DNA of 64,000 nt from Alphaproteobacteria bacterium (GCA_004213885.1 SGYL01000007.1:1-64000), one strand, 5' to 3'. Numbered from the stretch's first letter, positions 25,333 through 37,402 are shown. Translations and numbers: made by a program. Notes: generated by a model from the sequence alone, not told the origin.

Positions 25333-27207
25333 TTAACTACCATTAAAAAAATTAAAAATTATTTCAGCAGTTTTTTTATTTATATTTGGGACTTTTTGTA
25401 AGTCTTCAATCGAAGCCTTTTTAACACCATTACTGGATCCAAAATAATCTAATAGATTTTTTTTTCTGATCTTCCCAATACCTTGTATTTCGTCTACAGG
25501 ATTTTTAAAAAGAGCTTTTGTCCTTTTACTTCTATGATATCCAATTGCAAATCTATGCGCCTCATCACGTAAATTTTGTAAAAAAAATCGTATTGGATCA
25601 TTTTTATTTAAAAATAGTTCTTTATTATCACCGTAATAAAAATTTTCATTTCCAGAGTTTCTATCTCTTCCTTTTGAAACAGCTAATACAAAAACTTTAT
25701 GATTTTTAATTTGATTTAGTGTGTCTTGAACTTTTCTTAAATGACCTTTTCCGCCATCAATAAGAACTAAATCTGGTGGCTGAATGGTAGTATTATTTTT
25801 AAAGCGTCTTGTTATAACTTCTTCCATCATAGAATAATCATCATTGAATTTAAATGTTTTCACTTGAATTGACCCTTTAATTATAAATTTTCTATATAGG
25901 TTTTTTTCAAATCCATTCTCTGTAAATGTAATAAATGCTCCAATTGCACTTGTTCCCTGGTTATGAGAATTATCATATGTCTCTATTTTCTTAATTTCAT
26001 TAATGTTAAGCAATTTACTTAAATTAAATAAGTTTTTCTTATTTGAGGTGTTTTGAAAAAGTTTTTTATTTAAATTTTGAAGAGCTGTTTTCTCTAAATC
26101 ATTAAGTATTTTTAATTTAAAACCTTTTAGTGGCTTATAAATTTTTATCAAATGTTTTTGTTGTTTAGAAAAAAGTTCCTCAAGTAAATTTTTTTGTTCT
26201 GGTATAACATTAACAATTATTAATTTTGGTGGTTCATTATTTTTATAATATTGATTTAAAAAGGCAGATATGATTTCATTTTCTTTTAAATCATCGCCGT
26301 AATCAGTGATTTTTGGAAAATGAGAAATTGAACCATAATTACTTCCATTTCTAATAATTGACATTTGAACTACACAATGATTTTGTTTTTTTATCATATA
26401 AATTAAATCAAGATTTTTAAGGTTTTGATAATTTATATTTTGAGACGTTATAACATTAGATATCGCATAAATTTGATTTCTTAAAATAGCAGCTTCTTCA
26501 TAATTTTGATTTTCGGATTTCTCATACATTTTATCTGACAAAATCTTTTTAATATTTTGTGATTTTCCTGACAAAAAATTAATTACATTTTGTATTCCCT
26601 CTAAATATTCAACTTTAGAAATATAGTTAACACATGGAGCGCTACATCTTTTTATTTGAAATTGAAGGCAGGGTCTAGATCGAGTATTAAAAATATTATC
26701 TGAACAATTTCTGATTAAAAAAACCTTTTGCAACGTTTCGATCGTTTTGTTAATTGAATTTTTAGAGGTAAATGGGCCAAAATATTTTCCTTTTTTATTT
26801 TTCATTCCTCTGTGAGTTATCATTTTTGGAAAATCATCATTGGTTGATATATAAATAGAACTAAAACTCTTATCATCTTTTAAGAGAACATTAAATTTTG
26901 GTTCGAATTTTTTAATTAAGTTAGATTCTAATAGTAAAGCCTCTACTTCAGAGTTAGTAATATTTATTTCTATTTTTTGGATATTACTAATCATTGTAAT
27001 TAAACGTCTATTTAATTTATTAGCTTTAGTATAGCTGAGAACTCTTTTGTATAAGTTTTTAGCTTTTCCAATATATATTGGTTCGTTTGAAGAATTAATC
27101 ATTTTATAAATTCCAGGTTTTTTAGGAATATTTTTAAGTTCTAATAAAATAACTTTTATTCCATATTCAAGATTTAAATGATTACCAACTTTAGTTATTT
27201 TATTCAT
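25333..27207 (-). CDS. uvrC: Excinuclease ABC subunit C
   Basis: Makes the 3' and 5' incisions in nucleotide excision repair. 624 residues, full length. The N-terminal GIY-YIG nuclease shows KPGIYKMI and EPIYIGKAKNLYKRV. Then come a UVR domain (MYEKSENQNYEEAAILRNQ) and the RNase H-like endonuclease domain with TYDNSHNQGTSAIGAFI and LVLIDGGKGHLR. A C-terminal helix-hairpin-helix pair (IQGIGKIRKKNLLDYF, VPNINKKTAEIIF) ends the protein. It follows uvrB by 32 bases on the minus strand. Confidence 0.97.
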   Translation of the reverse strand: MNKITKVGNHLNLEYGIKVILLELKNIPKKPGIYKMINSSNEPIYIGKAKNLYKRVLSYTKANKLNRRLITMISNIQKIEINITNSEVEALLLESNLIKKFEPKFNVLLKDDKSFSSIYISTNDDFPKMITHRGMKNKKGKYFGPFTSKNSINKTIETLQKVFLIRNCSDNIFNTRSRPCLQFQIKRCSAPCVNYISKVEYLEGIQNVINFLSGKSQNIKKILSDKMYEKSENQNYEEAAILRNQIYAISNVITSQNINYQNLKNLDLIYMIKKQNHCVVQMSIIRNGSNYGSISHFPKITDYGDDLKENEIISAFLNQYYKNNEPPKLIIVNVIPEQKNLLEELFSKQQKHLIKIYKPLKGFKLKILNDLEKTALQNLNKKLFQNTSNKKNLFNLSKLLNINEIKKIETYDNSHNQGTSAIGAFITFTENGFEKNLYRKFIIKGSIQVKTFKFNDDYSMMEEVITRRFKNNTTIQPPDLVLIDGGKGHLRKVQDTLNQIKNHKVFVLAVSKGRDRNSGNENFYYGDNKELFLNKNDPIRFFLQNLRDEAHRFAIGYHRSKRTKALFKNPVDEIQGIGKIRKKNLLDYFGSSNGVKKASIEDLQKVPNINKKTAEIIFNFFNGS

Positions 27208-27239
27208 AGCTAGATTATAATTTTTGAAATATCAAAAAT

Positions 27240-29225
27240 CTATTTTTTTAATAGACCAATTTCCTTTTGTTGAAGTCGATTAATAATATCTCTTAATTTT
27301 GCTGCTTCTTCAAATTCCAGATTACTTGCAGCTGTTCTCATTTCTTTTTCAAGTTCAGGAATTGATTTAACATGTTTCATTAATTTTTTTTCTTCTTTTT
27401 TATTCTCATCATTTAAGTCGGACAAAATATCAGAAATTTTATTTTGTATAGTTTTGGGTTCAATATTATTTTTTTTATTAAAAAGTAGTTGTTTTTCCCT
27501 TCTTCTATTAGTTTCATCCATTGCGTATTGCATTGATGTTGTTATTTTGTCAGCATAAAGAATAACCTTACCCTCAAGGTTTCTTGCAGCTCTTCCGATT
27601 GTTTGAATTAAAGATGTTTTAGATCTTAAATAACCCTCTTTATCGGCATCAAGTACCGCAACAAGTGCGCACTCTGGGATATCTAAACCTTCTCTAAGTA
27701 AATTAATGCCAATTAAAACCTCAAATTTTCCCAATCTCAAATCTCTTATAATTTCAATTCTTTCTAATGTCTCTACATCTGAGTGAATATACCTAACTTT
27801 TAAATTAGCCTCATGCATAAATTCTGTGAGAGATTCTGCCATTTTTTTTGTTAAGGTCGTTACAAGAATCCTATGATTTTTTTTAATTTCTTTTTTACAT
27901 TCATCTATTAAATCATCTACTTGGTTTGAAGTAGGCTTAACAATAATCTTAGGGTCAATTAATCCTGTTGGTCTTACTAATTGTTCGACAAAAACTCCAT
28001 TTGTTTTATCAAGCTCCCATTTACCAGGCGTTGCTGAAACATAAATTGTTTGAGGTCTAAACATTTCCCACTCTTCAAATTTCAAAGGTCTATTATCTAA
28101 GCAAGAGGGCAATCTAAATCCATATTCAGATAGAGTAAGTTTTCTGCTATGATCACCTTTATACATCGCTCCAATCTGACTTACGCTAATATGACTCTCA
28201 TCTGTAAAAACTATCGAGTTTTTAGGCAAATATTCAAATAATGTTGGAGGTGGTTCACCTGGGTTTCTCCCTGACAAATATCTACTATAATTTTCTATTC
28301 CAGGACAAGTCCCAGCTGCTTGTATCATAGCTAAGTCATGATTTGTTCTTTGTTCAAGTCTCTGAGCTTCAAGTAATTTATTTTCGTTGTAAAATTGATT
28401 TAATCTTATTTTTAGTTCTTCTTTAATTTGTTTAATTGCCTGATTTAATGTTGGTTTGGGTGTTACATAATGTGAGTTTGCATATAATTTAATTTGATTA
28501 AGTTTATTTAATTTTTTACCTGTTAAGGCATCTATTTCGTAAATTTCTTCAATTTCATCTCCAAAAAAATTTATTCTCCATGCAGCATTTTCATAATGCG
28601 CTGGAAAAATTTCAACAATATCACCCCTTACTCTAAATGTACCTCTTGAAAAGTTTAAATTATTTCTCTTATATTGAAGTTCTGTAAATTGTCTAATTAA
28701 TTTATGTTGTGATATATTATCACCTTTTTTTAAATTAATTGTCATTTGTGAATAAGTTTCAACAGATCCAATTCCGTATATACATGATACCGATGCAACA
28801 ATTATAACATCATTCCTTTCTAATAAAGATCTAGTTGCAGAGTGTCTCATTCTATCAATTTGTTCATTAATGCTGGATTCCTTCTCAATGAACGTGTCAG
28901 ATCTTGGAACGTAAGCTTCAGGCTGATAATAATCATAATATGAAACAAAATATTCTACTGCATTCTCAGGAAAAAATTCTTTCATTTCACCGTATAATTG
29001 AGCTGCAAGTGTCTTATTTGGAGCCATTATTAAAGTTGGTTTATTAACGGATTTTATGACATGAGCCATTGTAAAGGTTTTCCCTGAACCAGTTACACCC
29101 ATAAGTACTTGGTCTTTTTCCTCTTTATTTATGCCTTCAATTAAATCATTTATTGCTTTAGGTTGATCCCCTGCTGGATCAAAATCTGATTTTAGTTTAA
29201 ATTCATGATTATTGGTAATAGACAT
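27240..29225 (-). CDS. uvrB: Excinuclease ABC subunit B
   Basis: DNA damage verification helicase of excision repair. 661 residues. The Walker A GVTGSGKT is near residue 44, and the beta-hairpin is [20 protein letters not shown]. The helicase motifs [28 protein letters not shown] and QTIGRAARN follow, and a C-terminal UVR motif ([16 protein letters not shown]) contacts UvrC. Having uvrB and uvrC adjacent in one transcript is less common than dispersed genes. Confidence 0.98.
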   Translation of the reverse strand: MSITNNHEFKLKSDFDPAGDQPKAINDLIEGINKEEKDQVLMGVTGSGKTFTMAHVIKSVNKPTLIMAPNKTLAAQLYGEMKEFFPENAVEYFVSYYDYYQPEAYVPRSDTFIEKESSINEQIDRMRHSATRSLLERNDVIIVASVSCIYGIGSVETYSQMTINLKKGDNISQHKLIRQFTELQYKRNNLNFSRGTFRVRGDIVEIFPAHYENAAWRINFFGDEIEEIYEIDALTGKKLNKLNQIKLYANSHYVTPKPTLNQAIKQIKEELKIRLNQFYNENKLLEAQRLEQRTNHDLAMIQAAGTCPGIENYSRYLSGRNPGEPPPTLFEYLPKNSIVFTDESHISVSQIGAMYKGDHSRKLTLSEYGFRLPSCLDNRPLKFEEWEMFRPQTIYVSATPGKWELDKTNGVFVEQLVRPTGLIDPKIIVKPTSNQVDDLIDECKKEIKKNHRILVTTLTKKMAESLTEFMHEANLKVRYIHSDVETLERIEIIRDLRLGKFEVLIGINLLREGLDIPECALVAVLDADKEGYLRSKTSLIQTIGRAARNLEGKVILYADKITTSMQYAMDETNRRREKQLLFNKKNNIEPKTIQNKISDILSDLNDENKKEEKKLMKHVKSIPELEKEMRTAASNLEFEEAAKLRDIINRLQQKEIGLLKK

Positions 29226-29282
29226 AATATTGATTTATGATAGAAAGAAAAATATTCAATAGCATTAGTAATTGGAGTTTAA

Positions 29283-30485
29283 ATGGATTTTATTTCACAC
29301 AGTTTAAAAAAAATTAAACCATCACCTACAATGGTTATAACAGCTAAAGCAAGAGAACTTAGAGCAGCTGGTGAAACAATAATTAGCTTATCTGCTGGAG
29401 AGCCAGATTTTGATACACCAGAACATGTAAAAGATGCTGCAATTAAAGCGATAAATATGGGTTATACTAAATATACTAATGTAGAGGGTATACCTGAGTT
29501 AAAACAAGCCATAGTAAATAAATTTAAAAATGACAACGAGATAGATTATAATATGGATCAAGTTATAGTTGGAGTTGGTGGAAAACAGATTTTATTTAAT
29601 GCTTTGTTTGCTTCATTAAATTTAGGAGATGAAGTGATTATCCCTACACCGTATTGGGTTTCATATCCAGACATGACAATCTTAGCTGGTGGCACTCCGA
29701 AGTTCTTGAATTGTAATGAAGAAAATGATTTTAAAATCAACCCTTCAGAATTAGATAATCTTATATCAGAAAAAACAAAATGGATAATTTTAAATAGTCC
29801 TTCTAATCCATCAGGTTCGTGTTACACAAAACAAGAGTTAATTAATATTGCAGATGTTTTGAGAGAACATAAAGATGTGAATGTCATAACAGATGATATA
29901 TATGAATATATAATATATGATGATTTTAAATTTTATACATTAGCACAAATTGCTCCAGATTTGAAAGATAGAATACTTACAGTCAACGGTGTTTCAAAAA
30001 GCTATTGCATGACTGGTTGGAGAATTGGTTATGCAGCTGGGAGAAAAGATCTGATTCTAGCTATGATGAAAATACAAGGTCAATCAACCTCTAATCCAAC
30101 TTCAATATCACAATATGCAGCCTTAGCTGGGTTGAATGGTGATAGAAAATTTTTAGAACCATGTTTAAAAGCATTTAATGAAAGAAAAAATCTTGTGGTT
30201 GAAGGTTTAAATTCCATTGATGGTATAAGTTGTTTAATGCCAAAAGGAGCTTTTTATGCTTACCCAAATGTTTCCGGATTGATTGGTAAAAAAACTAGGA
30301 ATGGAAAATTTTTAAGCAATGACACAGAAGTTGTTGAGTGGATTTTAGAAGAAGCTAAAGTTGCAGCTGTACCAGGTAGTGCATTTGGTTTAGAACCATA
30401 TTTTAGAGTTTCGTATGCGACAAGCACCGAGGATCTTAAAATAGCAATACAGAATATAAAAAATTCTGTTGATGAATTGATCTAA
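29283..30485 (+). CDS. aatA: Aspartate/aromatic aminotransferase (class I, subgroup Ib)
   Basis: A PLP-dependent aminotransferase of 400 residues. It begins MVITAKARELRAAGETIISLSAGEPDFDTPEHV and has LNSPSNPSG. The PLP lysine is in VNGVSKSYCMTGWRIGYAAG and the substrate arginine is in PYFRVSYATS. Alphaproteobacterial enzymes of this type use aspartate and often prephenate or aromatic substrates. The stop codon is followed directly by the msrP start, so the two are co-transcribed. Confidence 0.92.
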   Translation: MDFISHSLKKIKPSPTMVITAKARELRAAGETIISLSAGEPDFDTPEHVKDAAIKAINMGYTKYTNVEGIPELKQAIVNKFKNDNEIDYNMDQVIVGVGGKQILFNALFASLNLGDEVIIPTPYWVSYPDMTILAGGTPKFLNCNEENDFKINPSELDNLISEKTKWIILNSPSNPSGSCYTKQELINIADVLREHKDVNVITDDIYEYIIYDDFKFYTLAQIAPDLKDRILTVNGVSKSYCMTGWRIGYAAGRKDLILAMMKIQGQSTSNPTSISQYAALAGLNGDRKFLEPCLKAFNERKNLVVEGLNSIDGISCLMPKGAFYAYPNVSGLIGKKTRNGKFLSNDTEVVEWILEEAKVAAVPGSAFGLEPYFRVSYATSTEDLKIAIQNIKNSVDELI

Positions 30486-31436
30486 ATGTATCTCAAAAAG
30501 AAAAAGTCTTGGGAAATTTCTGAATTATCGGTAACTGATGAAAGTTATTTTAGAAATAGAAGATCTTTCGTTAGTTCTCTTGGGAAATCAGCATTGATGT
30601 TCTCGTTATATCCCTCATTTTCTTTAGCCTCATATCAGACTACAAATAAACTTAATAAAAAATATTTGCTTCCATTGCCTTACACAAGTGAAAAATTAGC
30701 TACGACATACACAAATTTTTATGAATTTGGTTCTAGTAAAAATATTTGGAGAAGAGCTTCAAAACTGAAAGTTGATAATTGGTCAGTCAAAATTGATGGA
30801 TTAGTCAAAAAAAAGAAAACATTTGATGTTGATGGTCTAAAAAAATTGATTGATTTTGAAGAAAGAATTTATAGATTTCGCTGTGTTGAGGGTTGGGCAA
30901 TGGTTGTGCCATGGTTTGGATTTTCAGTGAGTAAAATTTTAAATATCGTTGATCCAGATAAGGATGCTAATTACGTAAGATTTGAAACTTTCTATGACCC
31001 AAAAATTGCACCAGGTCAAAAACAATCTTGGTACCCTTGGCCATATGTTGAGGGTATAACTATAGAGGAAGCAAAAAACGATTTAGCTTTTTTTGCAACT
31101 GGGATGTATGGAAAAGATATTCCTAATCAAAATGGTGCCCCTTTAAGATTAGTATTGCCTTGGAAGTATGGTTTTAAATCTATTAAATCTATTGTCAAAA
31201 TTACTTTTACAAAAGAAAAACCAATTGGTTTATGGGAAAAATTAGCACCTAAAGAATATGGTTTTTGGGCAAATGTTAATCCAAATGTTCCTCATCCTCG
31301 ATGGTCTCAAAGTAAAGAGCAACTATTAGGAACAAATGAATTTCAAAAAACACAAATTTATAATGGTTATGAAGAAAATGTATCTTATCTTTATTCAAAA
31401 TTGTCTAGACAGGAAAAATTGAAATTATTTAGATAA
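30486..31436 (+). CDS. msrP: Protein-methionine-sulfoxide reductase catalytic subunit MsrP (YedY)
   Basis: A periplasmic molybdopterin enzyme that repairs oxidised methionine in envelope proteins. 316 residues. A twin-arginine signal (NRRSFVSSLGKSALMFS) directs export of the folded cofactor-bound protein. The Mo-ligating cysteine is in YRFRCVEGWAMVVPWFG, and LPWKYGFKSIKSIVKI is the family's C-terminal block. The heme partner MsrQ, often adjacent, is not found within this window. Its cofactor would come from the moaD/moaE route encoded about 6 kb away. Confidence 0.93.
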   Translation: MYLKKKKSWEISELSVTDESYFRNRRSFVSSLGKSALMFSLYPSFSLASYQTTNKLNKKYLLPLPYTSEKLATTYTNFYEFGSSKNIWRRASKLKVDNWSVKIDGLVKKKKTFDVDGLKKLIDFEERIYRFRCVEGWAMVVPWFGFSVSKILNIVDPDKDANYVRFETFYDPKIAPGQKQSWYPWPYVEGITIEEAKNDLAFFATGMYGKDIPNQNGAPLRLVLPWKYGFKSIKSIVKITFTKEKPIGLWEKLAPKEYGFWANVNPNVPHPRWSQSKEQLLGTNEFQKTQIYNGYEENVSYLYSKLSRQEKLKLFR

Positions 31437-32387
31437 TTTATTCAAGATTAGTTTGAAATTTTTATTTAATTTTTTTTGATTATCTAATGGTATTTTTTTA
31501 AAATTATAAAAAGATTTTTCAAATACTTTTATATTGTTATTTTTCAAGAGCTTTTCATGAAAAGTTTTTAGTTTGCTTTTCTCTTTATTTAAATAACCCA
31601 AAAATAAACTTTTAGTTGTAGAGGCTGTTTCACTAATCATATTTACACTATCGTTAGTTACAACTATATAATCACATATTTTAATTATTGATGGGTAGAT
31701 ATTGGGTTCATCTTTTTTTGAGATGTAATAGTGATTTGTGAAATCAGAAAATATTTGTTCTATTAGATATAAGACATTTTCTGGCGTTCTTCTAGATTGA
31801 CAAATGATAACATTTGCTGAAATTTTTTTTGCGGCATATTTTATATCAATTAATAGCTTTGAATAATCTGTATTAGTTGGGGTGAATCTTTTACTTTTTC
31901 CACCTAAGAGAACTAATACATTTGGAGATTTAAAGTATTTAAATTTTTTTTCTATTAAAGGATTTTTTTTTTTAATTTCTATTTCATTGAATGGTACAAG
32001 TGAACCTATTATTTTAATAATATTATTTTTACGGTAAAAATCATCATGCTCAGGTGTCACAAGTATGTCAAAATATTTAGAATAAAAATTTGGTTTTTGT
32101 AAATGAATATTAATTATTCTTTCACCATAGATTTTTTTTAGAGCTACAGACACTCCTGATAATTTCTTCCCAGCAGTGATTAAATACTTAAAATTATATT
32201 TTTCAATTAATTTTTGATTATTTCCTAAATTATTGAAAAGGTGTCCAAAAAAAGGGAAAGTTCTTAAAAAAGGGTTGATTTCAATTTTAATTTTTTTGAA
32301 TTCAAAACCTAGATTTTTTGCGAGAGCAATTGATTGATTATCAATTCCTTTAATGCCTATTAATAATATCAAGCATTCTATTTTCAT
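31425..32387 (-). CDS. ELM1/GtrOC1 family protein (mitochondrial fission ELM1 homologue)
   Basis: 320 residues of the DUF1022/COG3660 family, a glycosyltransferase-B-like fold. Supporting features are LVLLGGKSKRF in the middle, SRRTPENV near residue 200, and DYIVVTNDSVNMISETASTTK near residue 240, the nucleotide-sugar binding region. Plant ELM1 acts in mitochondrial fission; bacterial members are mostly uncharacterised and may be glycosyltransferases. It sits 5 bases after greA and overlaps the convergent msrP end by 12 bases. Confidence 0.85.
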   Translation of the reverse strand: MKIECLILLIGIKGIDNQSIALAKNLGFEFKKIKIEINPFLRTFPFFGHLFNNLGNNQKLIEKYNFKYLITAGKKLSGVSVALKKIYGERIINIHLQKPNFYSKYFDILVTPEHDDFYRKNNIIKIIGSLVPFNEIEIKKKNPLIEKKFKYFKSPNVLVLLGGKSKRFTPTNTDYSKLLIDIKYAAKKISANVIICQSRRTPENVLYLIEQIFSDFTNHYYISKKDEPNIYPSIIKICDYIVVTNDSVNMISETASTTKSLFLGYLNKEKSKLKTFHEKLLKNNNIKVFEKSFYNFKKIPLDNQKKLNKNFKLILNKLSK

Positions 32388-32392
32388 TAGAT

Positions 32393-32869
32393 TTATTTTA
32401 AAATTTTTATATTTAAAATTTCATAATTTTTTAAACCACTTGGAGTTTTAATTTCCACCTGAGAGCCGCTCTCTTTACCCATTAGACCTTTAGCTAATGG
32501 GGATGAGACTGAAATTAACCCTTTTTCTAAATTAGCTTCATAAGGACCAACTATAGAAAATTCTACATCCTTATCTGCATCTTCATCATACACAGTTACT
32601 TTTGTACCAAAAGTAACCCTTTTTCCATCAAGTTTTCTTAAATCTATTACTTCAGCTCTACTTAAAACACTTTCAAGCTCAGTTATTCTTCCTTCAATAA
32701 ATGATTGTTTTTCTTTAGCAGCATGATATTCAGCGTTTTCTGACAAATCCCCATGTTCACGGGCAATTGAAATAGCTTTTATAATTTCTGGCCTTTGAAT
32801 TTTTTTTAAATTATTAAATTCATTCTTTAAATTTTCTAGCCCATTTATTGTAAAAGGTACTTTTTCCAT
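32393..32869 (-). CDS. greA: Transcription elongation factor GreA
   Basis: Reactivates backtracked RNA polymerase by promoting transcript cleavage. 158 residues, normal length. The N-terminal coiled coil carries IAREHGDLSENAEYHAAKE with the acidic tip residues Asp and Glu. The C-terminal FKBP-like domain includes SVSSPLAKGLMGKESGSQVEIKTP. A GGAG lies about 7 bases before the ATG. It lies 13 bases after carB in the minus-strand carA-carB-greA-ELM1 order. Confidence 0.97.
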   Translation of the reverse strand: MEKVPFTINGLENLKNEFNNLKKIQRPEIIKAISIAREHGDLSENAEYHAAKEKQSFIEGRITELESVLSRAEVIDLRKLDGKRVTFGTKVTVYDEDADKDVEFSIVGPYEANLEKGLISVSSPLAKGLMGKESGSQVEIKTPSGLKNYEILNIKILK

Positions 32870-32882
32870 TAAAAAACTCCAA

Positions 32883-35800
32883 TCAATTTAAATATGATTG
32901 TAACGAGTGTACATCAATTTCATTGTTAATTACACTTTTAATAGCAGAGGTTACTGCAATAGCACCTTGTATAGTAGTATAATAAGGAATATTGTTTAAT
33001 AATGCTGTTTGTCTTAATGAAAAACTGTCTTCAATTGATTTTAACCCTTCAACGGTATTTATTACGAGATCAATTTCATTTGAAATCATCAAATCAACAA
33101 TATTTGGTCTTCCTTCAAAAACTTTTTTAACAATTTCACAAGAAATTTTATTATTTTTCAGAAATGTTGCCGTTCCCTTAGTTGCAATTAAGTCAAAACC
33201 AAAACTTATTAAAGATTTTGCAGGTTCAATAATTTTTCTTTTATCTTCATCTTTTATAGAAATAAATATTTTACCTTTTTGAGGAAGAGGTATGTTTGAA
33301 CCTAATTGACTTTTATAAAAAGCTAGTTCAAAGCTTTTATCAATTCCCATGACTTCACCTGTTGACTTCATTTCAGGGCCTAAAATAATGTCAGTACCTT
33401 GAAATCTTGCAAAAGGAAAAACAGCTTCTTTTACACAAACGTGTTTAATATTATTTTCTTTTAATTTAAGTTCTTGTATTGAACGACCAATCATAATTTG
33501 ACAGGCATAATTTACCAGTGGATGTCCTGTTGCTTTTGCAACAAATGGTATAGTTCTACTTCCTCTTGGATTGACTTCCAAAATAAATAACTCATTATCT
33601 TTTATAGCAAATTGAATGTTCATAAAGCCTATTACTTCTAAACTTTTTGCGATAATTTGAGTTTGATTTTTTATTTTATTTAACATTTGATCAGATATGT
33701 TTTGAGGTGGTAACACACATGCAGAATCTCCTGAGTGTATTCCAGCCTCTTCAATATGTTCCATTATCCCAGCAATAAAAACATCTTTACCATCAGAGAT
33801 TGCATCAACATCAACTTCCATAGCGTTTTTTAAAAATTGATCTATCAATACAGGATTTTTCCCTGATACTCTTACTGCTTCACTAATATATTTATTTAAT
33901 TGATCCATATTGTGGATTATTTCCATAGCTCTTCCTCCAAGAACATAACTTGGTCTAATAACAATTGGAAAGCCTATATTTTCACAAATTTTTTGAGCTT
34001 CAATTTTACTTTTAGCAACATCATTAGTTGGTTGTTTTAGATTTAAAGACCTTATCAATTTTTGAAATCTATCTCTATCTTCAGCCAGGTCAATTGCATC
34101 AACTGAGGTTCCTAAAATTTTAATTCCTGATTTGTCTAACTCATTTGCTATTTTAAGAGGGGTTTGACCACCTAGCTGAACAATTACACCAAGTATTTTT
34201 CCAGTTTCCTGTTCTTTATTAATGATATCAAAAACATTTTCAAAAGTAAGCGGTTCGAAATAAAGTTTGTCAGACGTGTCATAATCAGTAGAAACTGTCT
34301 CTGGATTACAATTAATCATAATCGATTCAATGCCCATTTTTTTTAAGCTGTAAGACGCATGAACACAACAATAATCAAACTCGATACCTTGACCAATTCT
34401 ATTTGGCCCACCGCCGAGAATTATAACTTTCTGTCTTTCAGATGGATTTGCTTCACATTCTGTTATATCTGATAGTTCATAAGAACTATATAAATAAGCT
34501 GTTTCAGATGAAAACTCAGCTGAACAAGTGTCTACTCTTTTAAAAGATGGAAAAACATTATATTTTTTTCTAATATTTATTATTTCATTAATATCTACAT
34601 TTACTAATTCAGAAATTTTCAAATCTGAAAAGCCCATAGATTTTAGATTTGTTAAAAATTCTTTATTTTTGTTTACTCCATTTTTTCTTAAAAAATTTTC
34701 TACTTCAATTATTCCACTAATTTGCTCCAAAAACCAGAAATCCCATCCTGTTTTATTTTGAATTTCTTTTAAAGAAAAACCTTTTCTTATAGCTTCAGCT
34801 ATAATTAAAATTCTTTCTGGAACTGGTTCACTAAGTAATTTTTCTAATTCTTCTGATGTATTGTTACTCATTTGATCTAATCCTGAATAATCATTTTCAA
34901 GAGATCTTAGTCCCTTTTGAAGAGATTCTTGGAAAGATCTACCAATTGACATGGCTTCTCCAACAGACTTCATTGAAGTTGTTAAATATTTTTTTGAGCC
35001 TGGAAATTTTTCAAAGGTAAATTTTGGAATTTTTGTTACTACATAATCTATTGTAGGCTCAAAGCTAGCAGGTGTATTTTTTGTAATATCGTTAATTAAT
35101 TCATCTAAATGGTAACCTATGGCAAGTTTTGCAGCTATTTTTGCTATTGGAAAACCTGTTGCTTTCGAAGCAAGTGCAGAAGATCTGCTCACTCGTGGGT
35201 TCATTTCAATAACAATTTGTCTACCATCTTTAGGATTGACTGCAAACTGAACATTTGATCCACCTGTATCAACACCAATTTCTCTAAGGATATTAATACT
35301 CGCTAATCGCATTTTTTGATATTCTTTATCTGTAAGAGTTAAAGCAGGAGCAACTGTTATAGAATCTCCAGTGTGAACTCCCATAGGATCAACATTTTCA
35401 ATGGAACAGATTATTATACAATTATCAAACTTATCTCTTACTACTTCCATTTCAAACTCTTTCCAACCAATAAGTGATTCTTCAATTAAAACTTCACTTA
35501 CAGGGCTTAATTTTAACCCTTGTTCTATAATTGAAATGAATTCTTCCTTGTTATAAGCAACTCCACCACCTTCTCCACCAAGGGTAAAGGAGGGTCTAAC
35601 AATGCATGGTAATCCAACAAAATCTAATGATTTTAACGCATCATTCATATTTTTCACAATTTTCGCTTTTGCTGAAGATAAGCCAATTTTATCCATTGAT
35701 TTTTTAAATAAACTTCTATCTTCAGCTTTTATAATTGATTCGGGTTTAGCTCCTATAATTTCAATATTTTCTTTTTCTAATATTCCATCTTTGTGTAATT

Positions 35801-36101
35801 CTAATGTAACATTTAGTGCGGTTTGCCCCCCCATAGTTGGTAAAATTGCATCAGGTTTTTCTTTTTTTATTATCTTATGAATTACATCTTTTTGGATTGG
35901 CTCAATATATGTAGCATCTGCCATAATAGGATCTGTCATTATAGTCGCAGGATTAGAATTCACTAAAATAACTCTTATACCCTCTTCTTTAAGAGCTTTA
36001 CATGCTTGGGCTCCTGAATAATCAAATTCACATGCTTGACCAATTATAATTGGACCTGCACCTATGATTAAAATCGAGTTTAAGTCAGTTCTTTTTGGCA
36101 T
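32883..36101 (-). CDS. carB: Carbamoyl-phosphate synthase large subunit
   Basis: Makes carbamoyl phosphate for arginine and pyrimidine synthesis, using ammonia channelled from CarA. About 1072 residues from [16 protein letters not shown]. The two homologous ATP-grasp halves begin with [17 protein letters not shown] and [20 protein letters not shown]. The linker is [20 protein letters not shown], and the MGS-like allosteric domain is at the C-terminus. An upstream frame of 46 codons inside carA is not family-like, so the start is the ATG at 36099-36101. It overlaps the carA end by 17 bases. Confidence 0.97.
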   Translation of the reverse strand: MPKRTDLNSILIIGAGPIIIGQACEFDYSGAQACKALKEEGIRVILVNSNPATIMTDPIMADATYIEPIQKDVIHKIIKKEKPDAILPTMGGQTALNVTLELHKDGILEKENIEIIGAKPESIIKAEDRSLFKKSMDKIGLSSAKAKIVKNMNDALKSLDFVGLPCIVRPSFTLGGEGGGVAYNKEEFISIIEQGLKLSPVSEVLIEESLIGWKEFEMEVVRDKFDNCIIICSIENVDPMGVHTGDSITVAPALTLTDKEYQKMRLASINILREIGVDTGGSNVQFAVNPKDGRQIVIEMNPRVSRSSALASKATGFPIAKIAAKLAIGYHLDELINDITKNTPASFEPTIDYVVTKIPKFTFEKFPGSKKYLTTSMKSVGEAMSIGRSFQESLQKGLRSLENDYSGLDQMSNNTSEELEKLLSEPVPERILIIAEAIRKGFSLKEIQNKTGWDFWFLEQISGIIEVENFLRKNGVNKNKEFLTNLKSMGFSDLKISELVNVDINEIINIRKKYNVFPSFKRVDTCSAEFSSETAYLYSSYELSDITECEANPSERQKVIILGGGPNRIGQGIEFDYCCVHASYSLKKMGIESIMINCNPETVSTDYDTSDKLYFEPLTFENVFDIINKEQETGKILGVIVQLGGQTPLKIANELDKSGIKILGTSVDAIDLAEDRDRFQKLIRSLNLKQPTNDVAKSKIEAQKICENIGFPIVIRPSYVLGGRAMEIIHNMDQLNKYISEAVRVSGKNPVLIDQFLKNAMEVDVDAISDGKDVFIAGIMEHIEEAGIHSGDSACVLPPQNISDQMLNKIKNQTQIIAKSLEVIGFMNIQFAIKDNELFILEVNPRGSRTIPFVAKATGHPLVNYACQIMIGRSIQELKLKENNIKHVCVKEAVFPFARFQGTDIILGPEMKSTGEVMGIDKSFELAFYKSQLGSNIPLPQKGKIFISIKDEDKRKIIEPAKSLISFGFDLIATKGTATFLKNNKISCEIVKKVFEGRPNIVDLMISNEIDLVINTVEGLKSIEDSFSLRQTALLNNIPYYTTIQGAIAVTSAIKSVINNEIDVHSLQSYLN

Positions 36102-37296
36102 TACTGTACTCAAGACAAAGTTTATAAAATTTATCAAACAAATATGATGTATCTGTAGGACCTGGGGACGCTTCTGGGTGAAATTGAACTGAAAAAATTG
36201 GAAGTTCTTTATGTTTAAGACCTTCAATTGATTGATCAAATAAAGAAATATGAGTTATCTGAAGGTCATTTGGAAGACTTTGTTTGTCAACAATAAATCC
36301 ATGATTTTGACTTGTTATTTCTACATTATTTGTTTCTAAATTCTTGACTGGATGATTTGCACCTCTATGACCTTGTTTCATTTTAGAAGTTTTGGCACCC
36401 AATGTTAATGCTATAAGTTGATGACCGATACAAATGCCAAATATTGGAATTTTTAAACTCGTTAAATTTTTTAATAATTTAAAAACATTTGGATCTGTTG
36501 CTTTGGGGTCACCTGGTCCATTAGATAAAAATATGCCATCTGGATTTTTTGAAATAATTTCTTCAATTGTTGTGGTGTAAGGAAGTACAAAAACTTCAAA
36601 ATTTCTTTCATATAAATTTCGTAAAATATTTGATTTCACCCCGTAATCAAAAGCAATTATTTTTAATTGCTTATTATTTTGTTTCTTTGATAATTTTATC
36701 AATACATGTAAATTTTCTTTCCAAAGATATTCTTTTTTAGTTGAAATTTTACTAAACAACTCAAGGCCATTCATAGATGGATGGTTTTGTAAAATTTCAT
36801 TTAATTCATTTAAGCTTTCAGTCTTATCGATTTTAGCAATTATTGCATTAATTGATTTCCTGTTTCTAATAATTTTGGTTAATTTTCTTGTATCAATTCC
36901 TGCAATTCCAGGTATTGATAAATCTTTTAACCATTCAGAAAAATTTTTATCACTTCTCCAGTTTGATTCTTTAGATGGGAGTTGTCTTGTTATTATACCA
37001 GAAACATTAGGTTTTCCCTCATAATCATCAAAGTTAGTACCTACATTTCCTATGTGTGGAAAAGTAAAGTTTATAATTTGATTAGTATATGATGGATCAG
37101 TGATTATTTCCTGGTACCCAGTCATAGAAGTGTTAAAGCATAATTCACCAACTCCTAATTTTTCTGATCCGAAAGAATATCCAAAAAACCTTTCACCAGT
37201 TTCTAATATTAATATTGAATTTTTTGATAAAATGTTTTGGTTTAAAAAATTAAAGGGTATATAAGAGTTCAGGTTGGAAATTTTAAAATCGTGCAT
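36085..37296 (-). CDS. carA: Carbamoyl-phosphate synthase small subunit
   Basis: The glutaminase subunit that feeds ammonia to CarB. About 403 residues. The N-terminal domain has [10 protein letters not shown] and [15 protein letters not shown]. The class I amidotransferase triad is seen in [12 protein letters not shown] (Cys) and [12 protein letters not shown] (His, Glu). I take the ATG at 37294-37296 (MHDFKI) as the start; a TTG four codons upstream is possible. First gene of the carA-carB-greA transcript, diverging from yqeY. Confidence 0.96.
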   Translation of the reverse strand: MHDFKISNLNSYIPFNFLNQNILSKNSILILETGERFFGYSFGSEKLGVGELCFNTSMTGYQEIITDPSYTNQIINFTFPHIGNVGTNFDDYEGKPNVSGIITRQLPSKESNWRSDKNFSEWLKDLSIPGIAGIDTRKLTKIIRNRKSINAIIAKIDKTESLNELNEILQNHPSMNGLELFSKISTKKEYLWKENLHVLIKLSKKQNNKQLKIIAFDYGVKSNILRNLYERNFEVFVLPYTTTIEEIISKNPDGIFLSNGPGDPKATDPNVFKLLKNLTSLKIPIFGICIGHQLIALTLGAKTSKMKQGHRGANHPVKNLETNNVEITSQNHGFIVDKQSLPNDLQITHISLFDQSIEGLKHKELPIFSVQFHPEASPGPTDTSYLFDKFYKLCLEYSNAKKN

Positions 37297-37402
37297 ACAT
37301 ATACTCAATTCGATGATATCAATGATATTTATATACTAATTAAAATGGTTTACATTTAAGGTCAATAAAATTAAATAAAAGAACATTTAACATAGGTGTT
37401 TT

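Noticed and set aside
36102-36239. 46-codon N-terminal extension of CarB
   Set aside because: Its sequence is not family-like and lies inside carA. CarB proteins start with MPKR-type sequences, found at the internal ATG.
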